This document shows positions 38,792 to 49,236 of a stretch of DNA of 64,000 nucleotides, piece after piece. Under the pieces are notes generated by a model. It did no database searches and was not told the DNA's origin. It saw nothing but the letters and a program-made list of their open reading frames with translations. The stretch is from NCBI RefSeq assembly GCF_003293845.1, contig NZ_QLST01000011.1, positions 1 to 64,000 on the forward strand, written 5' to 3'. A program made the position numbers and the translations under genes. Each line of letters starts with the position of its first letter. Positions within the stretch are counted from its first letter, which is position 1. The DNA comes from Flavobacterium tibetense (lineage in GTDB: Bacteria; Bacteroidota; Bacteroidia; Flavobacteriales; Flavobacteriaceae).

Positions 38792-40138
38792 TTAAGCTAC
38801 TGCTTTTCTATTTTTACCTGATTTCATCAAACCGTCATAATGCTTATTCAATAAATAAGAATTAATCTGTTGGATAGTATCAATTGCAACACCAACCATA
38901 ATTAATAAAGAAGTACCTCCATAAAAATATCCCCAAGCACCTTGAACGTTTAATAAACTTACTACAACAGCAGGTAAAACTGCTATTAAAGCCAAGAATA
39001 CAGAACCTGGAAATGTAATTAAAGACATGACTTTATCAAGATAATCTCCAGTTTCAACACCTGGACGGATACCTGGAATAAAACCACCACTTCTCTTTAG
39101 ATCGTCTGCCATTTTATTAGTTGGTACAGTAATTGCGGTGTAAAAATACGTAAAAATTATAATTAACAAAGCAAATACTATATTATATACTAATCCGAAA
39201 GGATTATTGAACATACCAGCTAAAGATTGCGCCGTATCAGATTCTTTTGCTAAACCTGAAACAGCTGCTGGAATAAACATGATTGCTTGCGCAAAGATAA
39301 TCGGCATTACTCCAGAAGCATTAAGCTTTAACGGAATAAATTGACGAGAACCCATCATGTCTTGTTCAAAATCACCAGAAGCAGTTCTTCTTGCATATTG
39401 AACCGGTATTTTTCTAACAGCCATTACCAACAAGATACAAGCGATAATTACCAAGAACCATAAGATTAACTCAATAACAATCATCATGTAGCTACCATTA
39501 GCTTGCGTTGTTCTAGATAAAAACTCTTGAATAAACGCTTGCGGCATACTAGCGATAATACCAACCATGATTAATAATGAAATACCATTACCGATACCTT
39601 TATCCGTAATTTTTTCACCTAACCACATTGCAAAGATAGTACCAGTTACTAAAATCAATACTGAAGAGAAAAGGAACGAAAATGAACTAACACCTAATAA
39701 AAACGCATCTGTAGGTAAGGTTCTGTATAGGTTATAGATATAACCAGGACCTTGAACTAGCGTAATTAAAATGGTTAACCATCTTGTAATTTGGTTAATT
39801 TTCTTTCTACCACTTTCTCCATCTTTTTGAAGTTTTTGTAGATAAGGAACCGCGATTCCCATCAACTGCACAACAATAGAAGCAGAAATGTAAGGCATAA
39901 TACCTAATGCAAATACAGATGCTTGCGAAAACGCACCACCTGTAAATACATTAATTAACCAACCAATACCTCCGTCAGTTTGATCAGTAAGATTACTTAA
40001 TTTAGTAGCATCAATACCAGGAAGCGTTACTTGCGCACCAAAACGATACACTAATAACAAACCAAGAGTCAATAAAATACGATTTTTTAACTCCTCGATT
40101 TTCCAAACATTGATAAAAGAATCTATAAATCTCTTCAT
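38792..40138 (-). CDS. secY: preprotein translocase subunit SecY
   Basis: The 448-residue core of the Sec channel has ten predicted membrane helices. Recognisable parts are [20 protein letters not shown] at the N terminus, the plug and helix 2 region [20 protein letters not shown], and the large cytoplasmic loop with [20 protein letters not shown] and [12 protein letters not shown]. It acts with SecE and SecG, which are not in the window. It follows rplO in the spc part of the operon. Confidence 0.99.
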   Translation of the reverse strand: MKRFIDSFINVWKIEELKNRILLTLGLLLVYRFGAQVTLPGIDATKLSNLTDQTDGGIGWLINVFTGGAFSQASVFALGIMPYISASIVVQLMGIAVPYLQKLQKDGESGRKKINQITRWLTILITLVQGPGYIYNLYRTLPTDAFLLGVSSFSFLFSSVLILVTGTIFAMWLGEKITDKGIGNGISLLIMVGIIASMPQAFIQEFLSRTTQANGSYMMIVIELILWFLVIIACILLVMAVRKIPVQYARRTASGDFEQDMMGSRQFIPLKLNASGVMPIIFAQAIMFIPAAVSGLAKESDTAQSLAGMFNNPFGLVYNIVFALLIIIFTYFYTAITVPTNKMADDLKRSGGFIPGIRPGVETGDYLDKVMSLITFPGSVFLALIAVLPAVVVSLLNVQGAWGYFYGGTSLLIMVGVAIDTIQQINSYLLNKHYDGLMKSGKNRKAVA

Positions 40139-40151
40139 GTTACTAAATAGT

Positions 40152-40604
40152 TTATAAAGTTACCGCTTCACCTCCAGCTGCTTCAATAGCCGCTTTTGCC
40201 GATGCAGTAAATTTGTGAGCACTTACTTTAAGTTTAGCCTTTAGCTCACCTCTTCCTAAAATCTTTACCAAGCTATTTTTTGTAGCTAAACGCGTGTCTA
40301 CTAATACTTCGAAATCCAAAGTATCTGTAATAACACCATTGTCAACTAATGATTGAATTGTATCTAAGTTTACACCTTGATACTCCACTCTGTTTATATT
40401 CTTAAATCCGAACTTAGGAACACGTCTTTGAAGTGGCATTTGACCACCTTCAAAACCAATTTTCTTAGAGTATCCAGAACGAGATTTAGCTCCTTTGTGA
40501 CCACGTGCTGCAGTACCACCTTTACCAGAACCTTCTCCTCTACCTAATCTTTTATTTTGGTTGTGAACTGAACCTTCAGCTGGTTGTAAGTTACTTAAAT
40601 TCAT
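40152..40604 (-). CDS. rplO: 50S ribosomal protein L15
   Basis: The 150-residue protein starts MNLSNLQPAEGSVHNQNKRL, followed by the basic Gly-rich segment GRGEGSGKGGTAARGHKGAK that enters the 23S rRNA core. The C-terminal globular domain includes LKVSAHKFTASAKAAIEAAG. The neighbours rpmD and secY fit the standard order. Confidence 0.99.
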   Translation of the reverse strand: MNLSNLQPAEGSVHNQNKRLGRGEGSGKGGTAARGHKGAKSRSGYSKKIGFEGGQMPLQRRVPKFGFKNINRVEYQGVNLDTIQSLVDNGVITDTLDFEVLVDTRLATKNSLVKILGRGELKAKLKVSAHKFTASAKAAIEAAGGEAVTL

Positions 40605-40615
40605 AACGATTGATG

Positions 40616-40798
40616 TTATTTAGTTTCTTCAACAGAAACTAAGTGTTTAACTTTATTTACCATTCCAAGGATAGCAGGATTTGCATCATGCTCAACAACT
40701 TGTCCCATTTTACGAAGACCTAAAGCTTCCAAAGTTCTCTTTTGATCAAGAGGACAGTTGATTTTACTTCTTACTTGTTTTACTTTAATTTTTGTCAT
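40616..40798 (-). CDS. rpmD: 50S ribosomal protein L30
   Basis: The 60-residue protein has the full L30 fold: KIKVKQVRSKINCPLDQKRT, LEALGLRKMGQVVEHDANPA and the end MVNKVKHLVSVEETK. It sits between rpsE and rplO as expected. Confidence 0.98.
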   Translation of the reverse strand: MTKIKVKQVRSKINCPLDQKRTLEALGLRKMGQVVEHDANPAILGMVNKVKHLVSVEETK

Positions 40799-40811
40799 GA
40801 TTTCCTTGAAT

Positions 40812-41336
40812 TTAACCTTTAAATACTTTATCTAAAGAAACACCTCTTTGTTTTGCAACAGTAGCTGCACTTCTCATTTGCAATAAAGCATCAAAAGTAG
40901 CTTTAACAACGTTATGAGGGTTTGATGAACCTTGAGATTTTGATAATACATCGTGTATACCTACTGACTCCAACACGGCGCGAACTGCACCACCGGCAAT
41001 TACTCCAGTACCGTGAGAAGCTGGCATTAAATACACTCTAGCCCCACCAAATTTACCTTTTTGCTCGTGAGGAACTGTAGCACTATTCAAAGGAATTCTA
41101 ACTAAGTTTTTCTTTGCATCTTCTACTGCTTTTGCAATAGCTTCAGAAACATCTTTAGATTTTCCTAATCCGTGTCCTACAACACCATTCTCGTCACCAA
41201 CTACCACGATAGCAGAAAAACCAAATGCTCTACCACCTTTAGTAACTTTAGTTACACGATTTACATTAACCAAACGATCTTTTAATTCAAGACCTCCTGG
41301 TTTTACTAGCTCTACATTTTTATAATTTTGATACAT
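40812..41336 (-). CDS. rpsE: 30S ribosomal protein S5
   Basis: The 174-residue protein has the double-stranded RNA-binding-like N domain ([40 protein letters not shown]) and the C domain ([40 protein letters not shown]). It takes part in decoding accuracy. Gene order is standard. Confidence 0.99.
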   Translation of the reverse strand: MYQNYKNVELVKPGGLELKDRLVNVNRVTKVTKGGRAFGFSAIVVVGDENGVVGHGLGKSKDVSEAIAKAVEDAKKNLVRIPLNSATVPHEQKGKFGGARVYLMPASHGTGVIAGGAVRAVLESVGIHDVLSKSQGSSNPHNVVKATFDALLQMRSAATVAKQRGVSLDKVFKG

Positions 41337-41342
41337 AATTTC

Positions 41343-41693
41343 TTAGAATTTAAGTCCAGCTTCTCTAGCACCTTCAGCTAATGATTTAACACGTCCATGG
41401 TATAAATAACCACCTCTATCAAAAGAGATGTTAGCTATACCAGCCTTAAGAGCTCTTTCAGCTACCAATTTTCCAACTGCATTTGCAATTTCGATTTTTG
41501 TACCTTTAACCACTTCTTTTTCACGAGAAGATGCAGCAACTAGTGTTACACCGTTAACATCATCTATGATTTGAGCATAGATTTCTTTATTAGATCTAAA
41601 TACAGACAATCTTGGATTAGAAGCTGTTCCGCTAACAATCTTTCTGATTCTGAATTTGATTCTTTGTCTTCTTTCTGTTTTTGTTAATGACAT
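41343..41693 (-). CDS. rplR: 50S ribosomal protein L18
   Basis: The 116-residue 5S rRNA-binding protein has the basic N terminus [20 protein letters not shown], then [20 protein letters not shown], and ends [20 protein letters not shown] plus EAGLKF. It lies between rplF and rpsE. Confidence 0.99.
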   Translation of the reverse strand: MSLTKTERRQRIKFRIRKIVSGTASNPRLSVFRSNKEIYAQIIDDVNGVTLVAASSREKEVVKGTKIEIANAVGKLVAERALKAGIANISFDRGGYLYHGRVKSLAEGAREAGLKF

Positions 41694-41704
41694 AGTCTTA
41701 ATTT

Positions 41705-42247
41705 TTAAGCTGATTTACCTGCTTTTCTTCTTAATACTTCACCTACAAACTTAACACCTTTCCCTTTGTATGGTTCTGGCTTACGGAAAGATCTGATTTT
41801 AGCAGATACTTGACCTAATAATTGTTTGTCAAATGATGATAATTTTACTATTGGATTTTTACCTTTTTCAGATACTGTTTCCACTTTTACTTCAGGAACG
41901 ATTTCTAGAACAATGTTGTGAGAATAACCTAAAGCTAAATCAAGTTTTTGACCTTGATTAGAAGCTCTGTAACCAACCCCAACTAATTCTAATTCCTTAG
42001 CAAAACCTTCTGAAACTCCTATAATCATATTGTTTATAAGAGAACGATAAAGTCCATGTTTCGCTCTTTCATTTTTGTGATCAGATGAACGCTCAACGAT
42101 AACTTGGTTATCTTCGATTTTGATTGTTACATCAGAAAACTCTTGAAAAAGCTCGCCTAATTTTCCTTTTACTGTAACCACAGCATCTTTAACCTCTACA
42201 GTTACGCCAGCTGGAATTGCAATTGGATTTTTACCTATTCTTGACAT
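41705..42247 (-). CDS. rplF: 50S ribosomal protein L6
   Basis: The 180-residue protein contains the two L6 domains. It starts [20 protein letters not shown], has [20 protein letters not shown] in the middle, and ends with the signature [20 protein letters not shown]. It lies near the factor-binding site of the large subunit. Confidence 0.99.
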   Translation of the reverse strand: MSRIGKNPIAIPAGVTVEVKDAVVTVKGKLGELFQEFSDVTIKIEDNQVIVERSSDHKNERAKHGLYRSLINNMIIGVSEGFAKELELVGVGYRASNQGQKLDLALGYSHNIVLEIVPEVKVETVSEKGKNPIVKLSSFDKQLLGQVSAKIRSFRKPEPYKGKGVKFVGEVLRRKAGKSA

Positions 42248-42262
42248 TCTTTCGTCTTTTAA

Positions 42263-42661
42263 TTAGTATACGTAACAAATTACTTCTCCTCCAACATTAA
42301 GCTGTTTAGCTTGTTTGCCAGTCATCACCCCTTTAGAGGTAGAAACGATTGCAATACCTAAACCATTTAAGATTCTAGGTAAAGTTGAAGATCCAGAATA
42401 TTTACGTAAACCTGGTTTACTAATTCTTTGGATATCTTTGATTACAGACTCTTTCGTGTCTTTATCATATTTAAGTGCAATTTTGATGGTACCTTGAACA
42501 GCATTGTCATCAAATTTGTAACTTAAGATATATCCTTGATCAAATAAAATTTTTGTGATTTCTTTTTTCAATTTAGATGCTGGAATTTCAACCACTTTGT
42601 GGTTTGCTCTTACAGCATTTCTAATTCTTGTTAAGAAATCGGCAATAGGATCTGTATACAT
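42263..42661 (-). CDS. rpsH: 30S ribosomal protein S8
   Basis: I choose the Met at 42661, giving 132 residues and the standard N terminus [20 protein letters not shown]; the longer frame from 42721 adds 20 residues not found in S8. The C-terminal part has [20 protein letters not shown] and ends [10 protein letters not shown]8 binds helix 21 of 16S rRNA and in E. coli represses the spc operon. The 108-bp gap before this gene is unusually long for the operon and holds a possible promoter. Confidence 0.98.
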   Translation of the reverse strand: MYTDPIADFLTRIRNAVRANHKVVEIPASKLKKEITKILFDQGYILSYKFDDNAVQGTIKIALKYDKDTKESVIKDIQRISKPGLRKYSGSSTLPRILNGLGIAIVSTSKGVMTGKQAKQLNVGGEVICYVY

Positions 42662-42745
42662 ATGTATAAAATTACGGTTATGGTTTTCTACAGAGACTCT
42701 CTCCGTAGAACCTTTAACCAATTAAACTTAAATAATTTCGGATTG

Positions 42746-42777
42746 CAAAAGTATAAACTTTTTACGAGATTACCAAG
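42746..42777 (-). promoter_or_regulatory. possible internal promoter before rpsH
   Basis: In the rpsN-rpsH gap the minus strand has TACTTTTG at 42746-42753, matching TAnnTTTG, and CTTG at 42774-42777 about 20 bp further upstream as a weak -33 element. An internal promoter is plausible but unproven. Confidence 0.4.
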
Positions 42778-43039
42778 AAGCTTTTTTAACTCCTGGAATT
42801 AATCCTTGATTAGCCATTTCACGGAACGTTACACGAGAAAGACCAAACTGACGCATATACCCTCTTGGTCTACCTGTCAATTTACAACGATTGTGTAAAC
42901 GAACTGGAGATGCATTTTTAGGTAATTTTTGTAATGCTTCATAATCACCAGCTTCTTTCAAAGCTTTTCTTTTTTCAGCATATTTAGCTACTAATGCTTC
43001 TCTTTTCGCCTCACGGGCTTTCATTGATTCTTTAGCCAT
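42770..43039 (-). CDS. rpsN: 30S ribosomal protein S14 (zinc-free form)
   Basis: The 89-residue protein starts [20 protein letters not shown] and ends with the S14 signature [20 protein letters not shown] plus [27 protein letters not shown] residues. The longer form without the four zinc-binding Cys residues is the C-minus type. It lies between rplE and rpsH. Confidence 0.99.
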   Translation of the reverse strand: MAKESMKAREAKREALVAKYAEKRKALKEAGDYEALQKLPKNASPVRLHNRCKLTGRPRGYMRQFGLSRVTFREMANQGLIPGVKKASW

Positions 43040-43042
43040 ATC

Positions 43043-43594
43043 TTAATTCTTTTTAAAAGGTAAACCTAATTCCGCTAATAATGATTTTGCTTCTTTATCT
43101 GTATCTGCAGAAGTTACAAAAGTGATATCAAAACCTGAAATTTTATTCACTTTATCAATATCAATTTCTGGGAAAATGATTTGCTCTAAAACTCCTAAGT
43201 TATAGTTACCTCTACCGTCAAAACCTGTAGATTTGATTCCACCAAAATCTCTTACACGAGGTAATGAAGAAGTAATCAATCTATCTAAGAATTCATACAT
43301 TCTATCACCACGTAAAGTTACTTTAGCACCAATCGGCATACCTTTTCTTAATTTGAATGACGCAACGTCTTTCTTAGAAATAGTACCTACGGCTTTTTGA
43401 CCAGTAATTTTCGTAATTTCTTCTACAGCGTAATCAACTAACTTTTTGTCAGATACAGCTGCACCAACTCCACGGCTTACAACAATTTTTTCAAGTTTAG
43501 GAACTTGCATTACATTTTTGTAACCGAACTCTTCTTTAAGAGCAGCAATAACTCTGCTCTTATATTCTTCTTTTAATCTAGGTATATAAGCCAT
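43043..43594 (-). CDS. rplE: 50S ribosomal protein L5
   Basis: The 183-residue 5S rRNA-binding protein begins [20 protein letters not shown]. Conserved parts are [40 protein letters not shown] and [20 protein letters not shown]. It forms the inter-subunit bridge with S13 in the head. Confidence 0.99.
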   Translation of the reverse strand: MAYIPRLKEEYKSRVIAALKEEFGYKNVMQVPKLEKIVVSRGVGAAVSDKKLVDYAVEEITKITGQKAVGTISKKDVASFKLRKGMPIGAKVTLRGDRMYEFLDRLITSSLPRVRDFGGIKSTGFDGRGNYNLGVLEQIIFPEIDIDKVNKISGFDITFVTSADTDKEAKSLLAELGLPFKKN

Positions 43595-43596
43595 TA

Positions 43597-43914
43597 CTAT
43601 AATACTTGATTAGATTTTTTTGAAAATCTCACTTTCTTTTCTCCTTCTACTTTGAAACCAACTTTAGTCACTGCTTTTGATTTTGGATCAATCAATGATA
43701 AGTTAGAAATATGTATAGGAGCTTCTTTTTTAACGATACCACCTTGAGGGTTTTTAGCACTTGGTTTTGTATGTTTCGAAACCATGTTTATTCCTTCAAC
43801 TACCGCTTTGTTTTTATCACGGATAACACGTAAAACAGTACCTTCTGAACCTTTATGGTCACCAGCGATTACTCTTACTACGTCTCCCGATTTGATTTTT
43901 AGCTTTGTCATCAT
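43597..43914 (-). CDS. rplX: 50S ribosomal protein L24
   Basis: The 105-residue protein has the KOW motif in [20 protein letters not shown] and the region [20 protein letters not shown]. It starts assembly of the large subunit. Two Met codons stand at the start; the second (43911) is equally possible. Confidence 0.98.
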   Translation of the reverse strand: MMTKLKIKSGDVVRVIAGDHKGSEGTVLRVIRDKNKAVVEGINMVSKHTKPSAKNPQGGIVKKEAPIHISNLSLIDPKSKAVTKVGFKVEGEKKVRFSKKSNQVL

Positions 43915-43922
43915 TTTTAGAA

Positions 43923-44291
43923 TTAAAGCACCTCTGGTGCTAATGATACAATTTTCATGAATTGTTTCTCACGAAGTTCTCTGGCAACTGGACCAAAAAC
44001 ACGAGTTCCTCTCATTTCACCTGCAGCGTTTAACAATACACATGCGTTATCGTCAAAACGGATGTAAGATCCATCAGCTCTTCTCACTTCTTTTTTGGTA
44101 CGTACAACAACTGCAGTTGATACCGCTCCTTTTTTAACGTTTCCGTTAGGAGTTGCATCTTTAATAGAAACTACAATTTTATCTCCAACAGAGGCATAAC
44201 GACGTTTCGTTCCTCCTAAAACACGAATAGTTAAAACTTCTTTAGCTCCCGTGTTATCTGCTACTTTTAATCTTGATTCTTGTTGTACCAT
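43923..44291 (-). CDS. rplN: 50S ribosomal protein L14
   Basis: The 122-residue protein starts [20 protein letters not shown] and contains [38 protein letters not shown] and [20 protein letters not shown], all typical of L14. It lies at the subunit interface. Confidence 0.99.
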
Positions 44292-44293
44292 AA

Positions 44294-44551
44294 TTACTTA
44301 GCTCTTTCAATGATTTCAACTAATCTCCAACATTTAGATTTTGATAAAGGTCTTGTTTCCATGATCTTTACTGTATCTCCAATGTTACAGTCGTTTGTTT
44401 CGTCGTGTGCAACATATTTCTTAGTTTTTAACACGAACTTACCGTATAATGGGTGTTTTACTTTTCTTGTTTCAGACACAACAATAGATTTCTCCATTTT
44501 GTTACTTGTAACAACACCAATTCTCTCTTTTCTTAAATTTCTTTTTTCCAT
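44294..44551 (-). CDS. rpsQ: 30S ribosomal protein S17
   Basis: The 85-residue OB-fold protein shows [20 protein letters not shown] and [20 protein letters not shown], then [20 protein letters not shown]. It binds 16S rRNA early in assembly and has the standard position between rpmC and rplN. Confidence 0.99.
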   Translation of the reverse strand: MEKRNLRKERIGVVTSNKMEKSIVVSETRKVKHPLYGKFVLKTKKYVAHDETNDCNIGDTVKIMETRPLSKSKCWRLVEIIERAK

Positions 44552-44568
44552 CTTTCAGCAGAATACAA

Positions 44569-44760
44569 TTATTGTAACTCTCTTTTAGTTAACTCTGTAG
44601 CAATTCTCGCAACGGCTCTTCTTACCGATCTGATTTGAAGAGGATTCTCTATTGGAGAAATAGTATGAGCTGCTTTTAGGTCAGCATACGTTTTCTTTAA
44701 CTGACTAAGTTTTTCTTGTAACTCAGCTGCAGATAGATTTTTTATTTCTGATTGTTTCAT
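44569..44760 (-). CDS. rpmC: 50S ribosomal protein L29
   Basis: This 63-residue two-helix protein starts MKQSEIKNLSAAELQEKLSQ and ends with IRSVRRAVARIATELTKREL. It sits at the tunnel exit next to L23. Confidence 0.98.
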   Translation of the reverse strand: MKQSEIKNLSAAELQEKLSQLKKTYADLKAAHTISPIENPLQIRSVRRAVARIATELTKRELQ

Positions 44761-44772
44761 AATATTTTTTGA

Positions 44773-45192
44773 TTATGCTTCGAAATCTCTAGCAACGACA
44801 AACTTAGTTTTAACTGGAAGCTTTTGAGCAGCAAGACGTAACGCCTCTTTTGCAACAGATAGTGGAACACCACCAACTTCAAACATGATTCTTCCAGGTT
44901 TCACAACTGCAGCCCAATATTCAACTGCACCTTTACCTTTACCCATACGTACTTCAAGAGGCTTCTTAGTAATAGGCTTATCTGGGAAAATCTTGATCCA
45001 TAATTGACCCTCTCTTTTCATATAACGAGTTGCAGCAATACGAGCTGCCTCAATTTGACGAGAAGTTAAAAAGCATGAATCTAAAGATTTAATTCCAAAC
45101 ATTCCATTAGAAAGTTCGTGACCTCTTTGAGAAACGCCTTTCATTCTACCTTTCTGTACCTTACGGTATTTTGTTCTTTTAGGCTGTAACAT
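44773..45192 (-). CDS. rplP: 50S ribosomal protein L16
   Basis: The 139-residue protein starts [20 protein letters not shown] and contains the conserved [20 protein letters not shown] and [20 protein letters not shown]. It helps place tRNA in the A site and P site. Confidence 0.99.
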   Translation of the reverse strand: MLQPKRTKYRKVQKGRMKGVSQRGHELSNGMFGIKSLDSCFLTSRQIEAARIAATRYMKREGQLWIKIFPDKPITKKPLEVRMGKGKGAVEYWAAVVKPGRIMFEVGGVPLSVAKEALRLAAQKLPVKTKFVVARDFEA

Positions 45193-45211
45193 TTTTCTTT
45201 AGTTTAAAAAA

Positions 45212-45940
45212 TTACTTTCTTTTGCGTGCGTTTGGTTTACCTTTTCCAGCTCCAGTAGATCCTGATGGCTTAGACTGTTTTTTGTCAATTCCAACTAACG
45301 GAGAAAGATCTCTTTTACCGTAAACTTCACCTTTCATTATCCATACTTTGATTCCCATTCTACCATAAGTAGTATGAGCTTCTGCTAATGCATAATCAAT
45401 GTCAGCTCTGAAAGTTGACAAAGGAATTCTACCTTCTTTGAAGTGCTCTGAACGAGCCATTTCAGCACCATTCAAACGACCTGAGATCATTACTTTAATA
45501 CCTTCAGCATTCATACGCATTGCAGCAGCGATAGCCATTTTAATAGCTCTTCTGTAAGAAATTCTGCTTTCAATTTGACGACAGATACTGTTAGCTACTA
45601 AATAAGCATCTAATTCTGGTCTTTTGATTTCAAAGATGTTGATTTGAACCTCTTTGTCGGTAATTTTCTTAAGTTCTTCTTTTAACTTGTCTACCTCTTG
45701 ACCACCTTTTCCGATAATGATACCAGGTCTAGCAGTAGTGATAGTAACGGTTACAAGTTTCAAAGTTCTCTCGATAATTATCTTCGAAACACTAGCTTTT
45801 GATAAACGTGCATGGATATACTTTCTGATTTTGTAATCTTCAGCGATTTTATCACCGTAGTCATTACCTCCATACCAGTTTGAGTCCCATCCTCTGATGA
45901 TACCAAGTCTATTTCCGATTGGATTTGTCTTTTGTCCCAT
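45212..45940 (-). CDS. rpsC: 30S ribosomal protein S3
   Basis: The 242-residue protein starts [20 protein letters not shown]. The KH domain appears as [20 protein letters not shown], and the C domain has [20 protein letters not shown] and [20 protein letters not shown]. The basic tail is typical of the phylum. It lies at the mRNA entry site. Confidence 0.99.
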   Translation of the reverse strand: MGQKTNPIGNRLGIIRGWDSNWYGGNDYGDKIAEDYKIRKYIHARLSKASVSKIIIERTLKLVTVTITTARPGIIIGKGGQEVDKLKEELKKITDKEVQINIFEIKRPELDAYLVANSICRQIESRISYRRAIKMAIAAAMRMNAEGIKVMISGRLNGAEMARSEHFKEGRIPLSTFRADIDYALAEAHTTYGRMGIKVWIMKGEVYGKRDLSPLVGIDKKQSKPSGSTGAGKGKPNARKRK

Positions 45941-45948
45941 ACTGTTTA

Positions 45949-46359
45949 TTAATTGCTTTGTGTGTTATTATTAGCTCCTAACACGATAGTTACGTGGTTA
46001 GAACGTTTTCTAATTCTGTGTGCACGACCTTGTGGAGCTGGACGAAGTCTTTTCAACATCATACCACCATCTACACGGATCTCTTTTACGATTAAGCCTG
46101 CTTCTTCTAAACTAGCTTCACTATTCTTAGCTTGCCAGTTAGCAATAGCTGACAATAATAGTTTTTCTAATTTTCTTGAAGCTTCTTTACTACTAAATCT
46201 TAATATATTAAGAGCTAATTCTACTTTCTGACCTCTAACTAAATCTGCCACTAAGCGCATTTTTCTAGGTGAAGTAGGGCAGTTATTTAATTTAGCAAAA
46301 GCAACTTGGCTTTTAGCTTCTTTAATCTGCTCTGCTCTTTCTCTTTTACGAACTCCCAT
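45949..46359 (-). CDS. rplV: 50S ribosomal protein L22
   Basis: The 136-residue protein has the core [20 protein letters not shown], and the long hairpin that lines the exit tunnel is visible in [20 protein letters not shown] with [14 protein letters not shown] after it. The N-terminal 20 residues are a short extension common in Bacteroidetes. Confidence 0.98.
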   Translation of the reverse strand: MGVRKRERAEQIKEAKSQVAFAKLNNCPTSPRKMRLVADLVRGQKVELALNILRFSSKEASRKLEKLLLSAIANWQAKNSEASLEEAGLIVKEIRVDGGMMLKRLRPAPQGRAHRIRKRSNHVTIVLGANNNTQSN

Positions 46360-46368
46360 AGCTTCTTA

Positions 46369-46647
46369 TTATTTTTTACCTTTATTTTTTGCACCAGCAT
46401 GACCTCTAAAAGATCTTGTTGGCGAAAATTCTCCTAATTTATGTCCTACCATGTTTTCAGTAACGTAAACTGGTACAAATTGACGACCATTGTGCACAGC
46501 GATAGTTTGTCCAACGAAGTCAGGAGTAATCATAGATGCTCTAGACCATGTCTTAACAACAGCTTTGTTTCCTTTCTCGATATTTTCTTGAACTTTCTTC
46601 TCTAATTTAAAGTGAACAAAAGGTCCTTTTTTTAATGAACGTGCCAT
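46369..46647 (-). CDS. rpsS: 30S ribosomal protein S19
   Basis: The 92-residue protein starts [20 protein letters not shown] and ends [19 protein letters not shown]. It is a head protein next to S13. Gene order (rplB-rpsS-rplV) is standard. Confidence 0.99.
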   Translation of the reverse strand: MARSLKKGPFVHFKLEKKVQENIEKGNKAVVKTWSRASMITPDFVGQTIAVHNGRQFVPVYVTENMVGHKLGEFSPTRSFRGHAGAKNKGKK

Positions 46648-46657
46648 ATCTTACTTA

Positions 46658-47482
46658 TTATTTCTTTCTACGTTCTACGATATACTTATTACTCGGGTTA
46701 ACTTTAGAACGAGTTCTATAACCTTTAGCAGGTAAACCTTTTCTTGAACGTGGGTGACCTCCTGAAGAACGTCCTTCACCACCACCCATTGGGTGATCAA
46801 CTGGGTTCATTGCTACTGGTCTAGTTCTTGGTCTTCTTCCTAACCATCTAGTTCTACCAGCTTTACCTGATACTACTAATTGGTGATCAGAGTTAGAAAC
46901 CGCTCCAATTGTAGCCATACATGTTAACAAGATTAATCTTGTTTCACCTGAAGGCATTTTAATTGTAGCATACTTTCCATCTCTAGCCATTAATTGAGCA
47001 AAAGTTCCAGCAGAACGAGCAATAATAGCTCCTTGACCTGGTCTCAATTCGATACATGATATAACAGTACCAAGAGGAATTTTACTTAAAGGCATTGCGT
47101 TTCCAATTTCTGGAGCTGCATCTGGACCTGAAACTAAAGTTTGTCCAACTTCTAAACCGTTTTGTGCAATAACATAAGTTTTAGCACCATCAGCATAAGC
47201 TAATAACGAAATAAAAGCAGAACGATTCGGATCGTATTCGATTGTTTTAACTACCGCTGGAATTCCAGTTTTAGTTCTTTTAAAATCGATCATACGATAT
47301 CTTTGCTTATGACCACCACCTGTGTAACGCATGGTCATTTTTCCTTGACTATTTCTACCTCCAGAGTTTTTTTTCGGTGCAATCAATGAACGCTCCGGCT
47401 TATCAGTTGTAATAGTGTCAAAGCTATTAACAACTCTAAAACGCTGACCTGGGGTAATAGGTTTTAATTTTCTAACTGACAT
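46658..47482 (-). CDS. rplB: 50S ribosomal protein L2
   Basis: The 274-residue protein of the peptidyl transferase region contains the OB-like part with [20 protein letters not shown] and the C-terminal signature [20 protein letters not shown], which includes the conserved His. The start [20 protein letters not shown] is usual. Confidence 0.99.
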   Translation of the reverse strand: MSVRKLKPITPGQRFRVVNSFDTITTDKPERSLIAPKKNSGGRNSQGKMTMRYTGGGHKQRYRMIDFKRTKTGIPAVVKTIEYDPNRSAFISLLAYADGAKTYVIAQNGLEVGQTLVSGPDAAPEIGNAMPLSKIPLGTVISCIELRPGQGAIIARSAGTFAQLMARDGKYATIKMPSGETRLILLTCMATIGAVSNSDHQLVVSGKAGRTRWLGRRPRTRPVAMNPVDHPMGGGEGRSSGGHPRSRKGLPAKGYRTRSKVNPSNKYIVERRKK

Positions 47483-47488
47483 TTTCTA

Positions 47489-47779
47489 TTAGATATTGTT
47501 ATAAAAATCTATTGTTTCTCCTTCTTGTACTTGAACAATTGCTTTTTTGTAAGCATTTGTTTTTCCACTGATCAAACCACTCTTGGTATATTTAACACTT
47601 CTATTTGGTCTGTAATTCATCGTATTTACTTCAACTACATTCACACCATAAGCAGCCTCAACTGCATTTTTGATTTGAATTTTGTTTGCCGTTTTTTGAA
47701 CGATAAAACCAAAACGGTTAAAAATTTCACCATCTTTAGTTATTTTTTCAGTTATAATTGGCTTAATAATGATACTCAT
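47489..47779 (-). CDS. rplW: 50S ribosomal protein L23
   Basis: The 96-residue tunnel-exit protein starts MSIIIKPIITEKITKDGEIF and has NKIQIKNAVEAAYGVNVVEV and NYRPNRSVKYTKSGLISGKT. It is a docking site for trigger factor and SRP. Standard position between rplD and rplB. Confidence 0.98.
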   Translation of the reverse strand: MSIIIKPIITEKITKDGEIFNRFGFIVQKTANKIQIKNAVEAAYGVNVVEVNTMNYRPNRSVKYTKSGLISGKTNAYKKAIVQVQEGETIDFYNNI

Positions 47780-47786
47780 AACCTTA

Positions 47787-48416
47787 TTATTTACTTAAAT
47801 TAGCTTCAATCTCTCCTAAAGATCCCTCTAAAAGAACTAAACTTTTAGCATTTAAAATACCATAAGTGTTTAATTCAGAAGTAGTTACAACAGAAGATGA
47901 TTTTAAATTACGTGACGACAAATATACATTTTTATTTGTATCGCCCAACACGAATAATGATTTTTTATTTTCTAACCCTAAAGCTTTCAATACGTTAATG
48001 AAATTTTTAGTGTTTGGCGTGTCAAAAGTAAAGTCTTCTACAACAATCAAATTTGAATCTTGAACTTTCATTGCTAAAGCTGATTTTCTAGCTAATCTTT
48101 TCAAGTTCTTATTCAATTTGAAAGAATAACTTCTTGGTCTTGGACCAAAAACTGTACCTCCACCTTTAAACAAAGGATTTTTAATACTTCCTGCACGTGC
48201 AGTACCAGTACCCTTTTGTTTTTTTATCTTACGCGTACTTCCAGTAACTTCAGCTCTCTCTTTAGACTTGTGTGTACCTTGTCTTTGATTAGCTAAATAC
48301 TGTTTTACGTCTAAGTAAACTGCATGCTTACTTGGCTCAATTGCGAATACTGAATCAGAAAGTTGTACTTTTCTTCCAGTATCTTTTCCGTTAAAATCTA
48401 ATACTTTTACTTCCAT
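47787..48416 (-). CDS. rplD: 50S ribosomal protein L4
   Basis: The 209-residue protein has the extended basic loop KSKERAEVTGSTRKIKKQKG with GTGTARAGSIKNPLFKGGGT and GPRPRSYSFKLNKNLKRLAR, which reaches the exit tunnel. In E. coli L4 represses the S10 operon; whether it acts on the stem-loop upstream of rplC here is unknown. It overlaps rplC by one base. Confidence 0.99.
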   Translation of the reverse strand: MEVKVLDFNGKDTGRKVQLSDSVFAIEPSKHAVYLDVKQYLANQRQGTHKSKERAEVTGSTRKIKKQKGTGTARAGSIKNPLFKGGGTVFGPRPRSYSFKLNKNLKRLARKSALAMKVQDSNLIVVEDFTFDTPNTKNFINVLKALGLENKKSLFVLGDTNKNVYLSSRNLKSSSVVTTSELNTYGILNAKSLVLLEGSLGEIEANLSK

Positions 48417-49033
48417 TACTTCTGAACGATTACATAAGAGTTTTTATGTCCTGGAACACACCCTTTAACAACTAAAAGATTTTTCTCAGCAACTACTTTC
48501 AAAACTTTAAGGTTTTGAATCGTTACGTTGTCTCCACCCATTCTTCCAGCCATACGCATTCCTTTGAATACTCTAGATGGATAAGATGAAGCTCCAACAG
48601 ATCCTGGCGCTCTTAAACGGTTGTGTTGACCGTGAGTTGCTTGTCCAACACCACCAAATCCGTGACGTTTAACAACCCCTTGAAAACCTTTACCTTTAGA
48701 AACCCCTTGTACATCAACAAATTCACCTTCAGCGAATAAGTCAACGGTGATAACATCACCTAATTTGTGCTCATTTTCAAAATCTTGGATTTCAACGACT
48801 TTTTTCTTCGCAACTGTTCCCGCTTTCTTAAAGTGACCTAACTCAGCTTTAATCGAGTGTTTTTCAGTTTTGTCATCGAAACCAAGCTGAAGAGCCTCAT
48901 ACCCGTCAACCTCCATGGTTCTGACTTGGGTAACTACGCATGGACCTACCTCAATAACAGTACAAGGAATATTTTTCCCGTTCTCGTCAAAGATACTAGT
49001 CATGCCAATTTTTCTTCCGATTAACCCAGACAT
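48416..49033 (-). CDS. rplC: 50S ribosomal protein L3
   Basis: The 205-residue protein starts [20 protein letters not shown] and contains [20 protein letters not shown] and [20 protein letters not shown], including the long loop that reaches the peptidyl transferase centre. It is the first gene of its transcript because rpsJ, normally the head of the S10 operon, ends in its own terminator 235 bp upstream. Confidence 0.99.
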   Translation of the reverse strand: MSGLIGRKIGMTSIFDENGKNIPCTVIEVGPCVVTQVRTMEVDGYEALQLGFDDKTEKHSIKAELGHFKKAGTVAKKKVVEIQDFENEHKLGDVITVDLFAEGEFVDVQGVSKGKGFQGVVKRHGFGGVGQATHGQHNRLRAPGSVGASSYPSRVFKGMRMAGRMGGDNVTIQNLKVLKVVAEKNLLVVKGCVPGHKNSYVIVQK

Positions 49034-49080
49034 ATTAAACTAATTATTAATTAAACTCTATTTTTAAAAACGCACAATAC

Positions 49081-49108
49081 TGCACATTCCTCTTTTTTTG
49101 AGGGTGCA
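49081..49108 (-). promoter_or_regulatory. stem-loop at the 5' end of the rplC transcript
   Basis: On the minus strand TGCAC pairs with GTGCA and CCTC pairs with GAGG, giving nine base pairs with a loop of seven A residues and a three-base bulge (AAT) on the 3' side. The structure starts at the end of the -7 box, so it could act as a DNA operator or as a 5' RNA hairpin. A similar structure starts the rpsL transcript. Confidence 0.6.
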
Positions 49109-49138
49109 AATATATAATTATTTTTTAAATACCGCAAA
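49107..49138 (-). promoter_or_regulatory. promoter of the rplC-rplQ operon
   Basis: The minus strand has TTTG at 49138-49135, a 20-bp spacer, and TATATTTG at 49114-49107. This fits the Bacteroidetes consensus (TTTG, about 19-20 bp, TAnnTTTG) and lies between the rpsJ terminator and rplC. Confidence 0.75.
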
Positions 49139-49200
49139 TTAAATTAGTTACATCTGTTTTTTATTAAAAACACACACAACTAACCTGTTTTTGGATATTA

Positions 49201-49236
49201 AAAAAACCGTAGTGAGTACATCACTTACGGTTTTTT
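49201..49236 (-). terminator. rho-independent terminator after rpsJ
   Basis: AAAAAACCGTAGTGA and TCACTTACGGTTTTTT form a strong stem with one bulged base and a five-base loop, with T residues following on the minus strand. It lies 31 bp after rpsJ and separates the str unit from the rplC operon. Confidence 0.85.
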
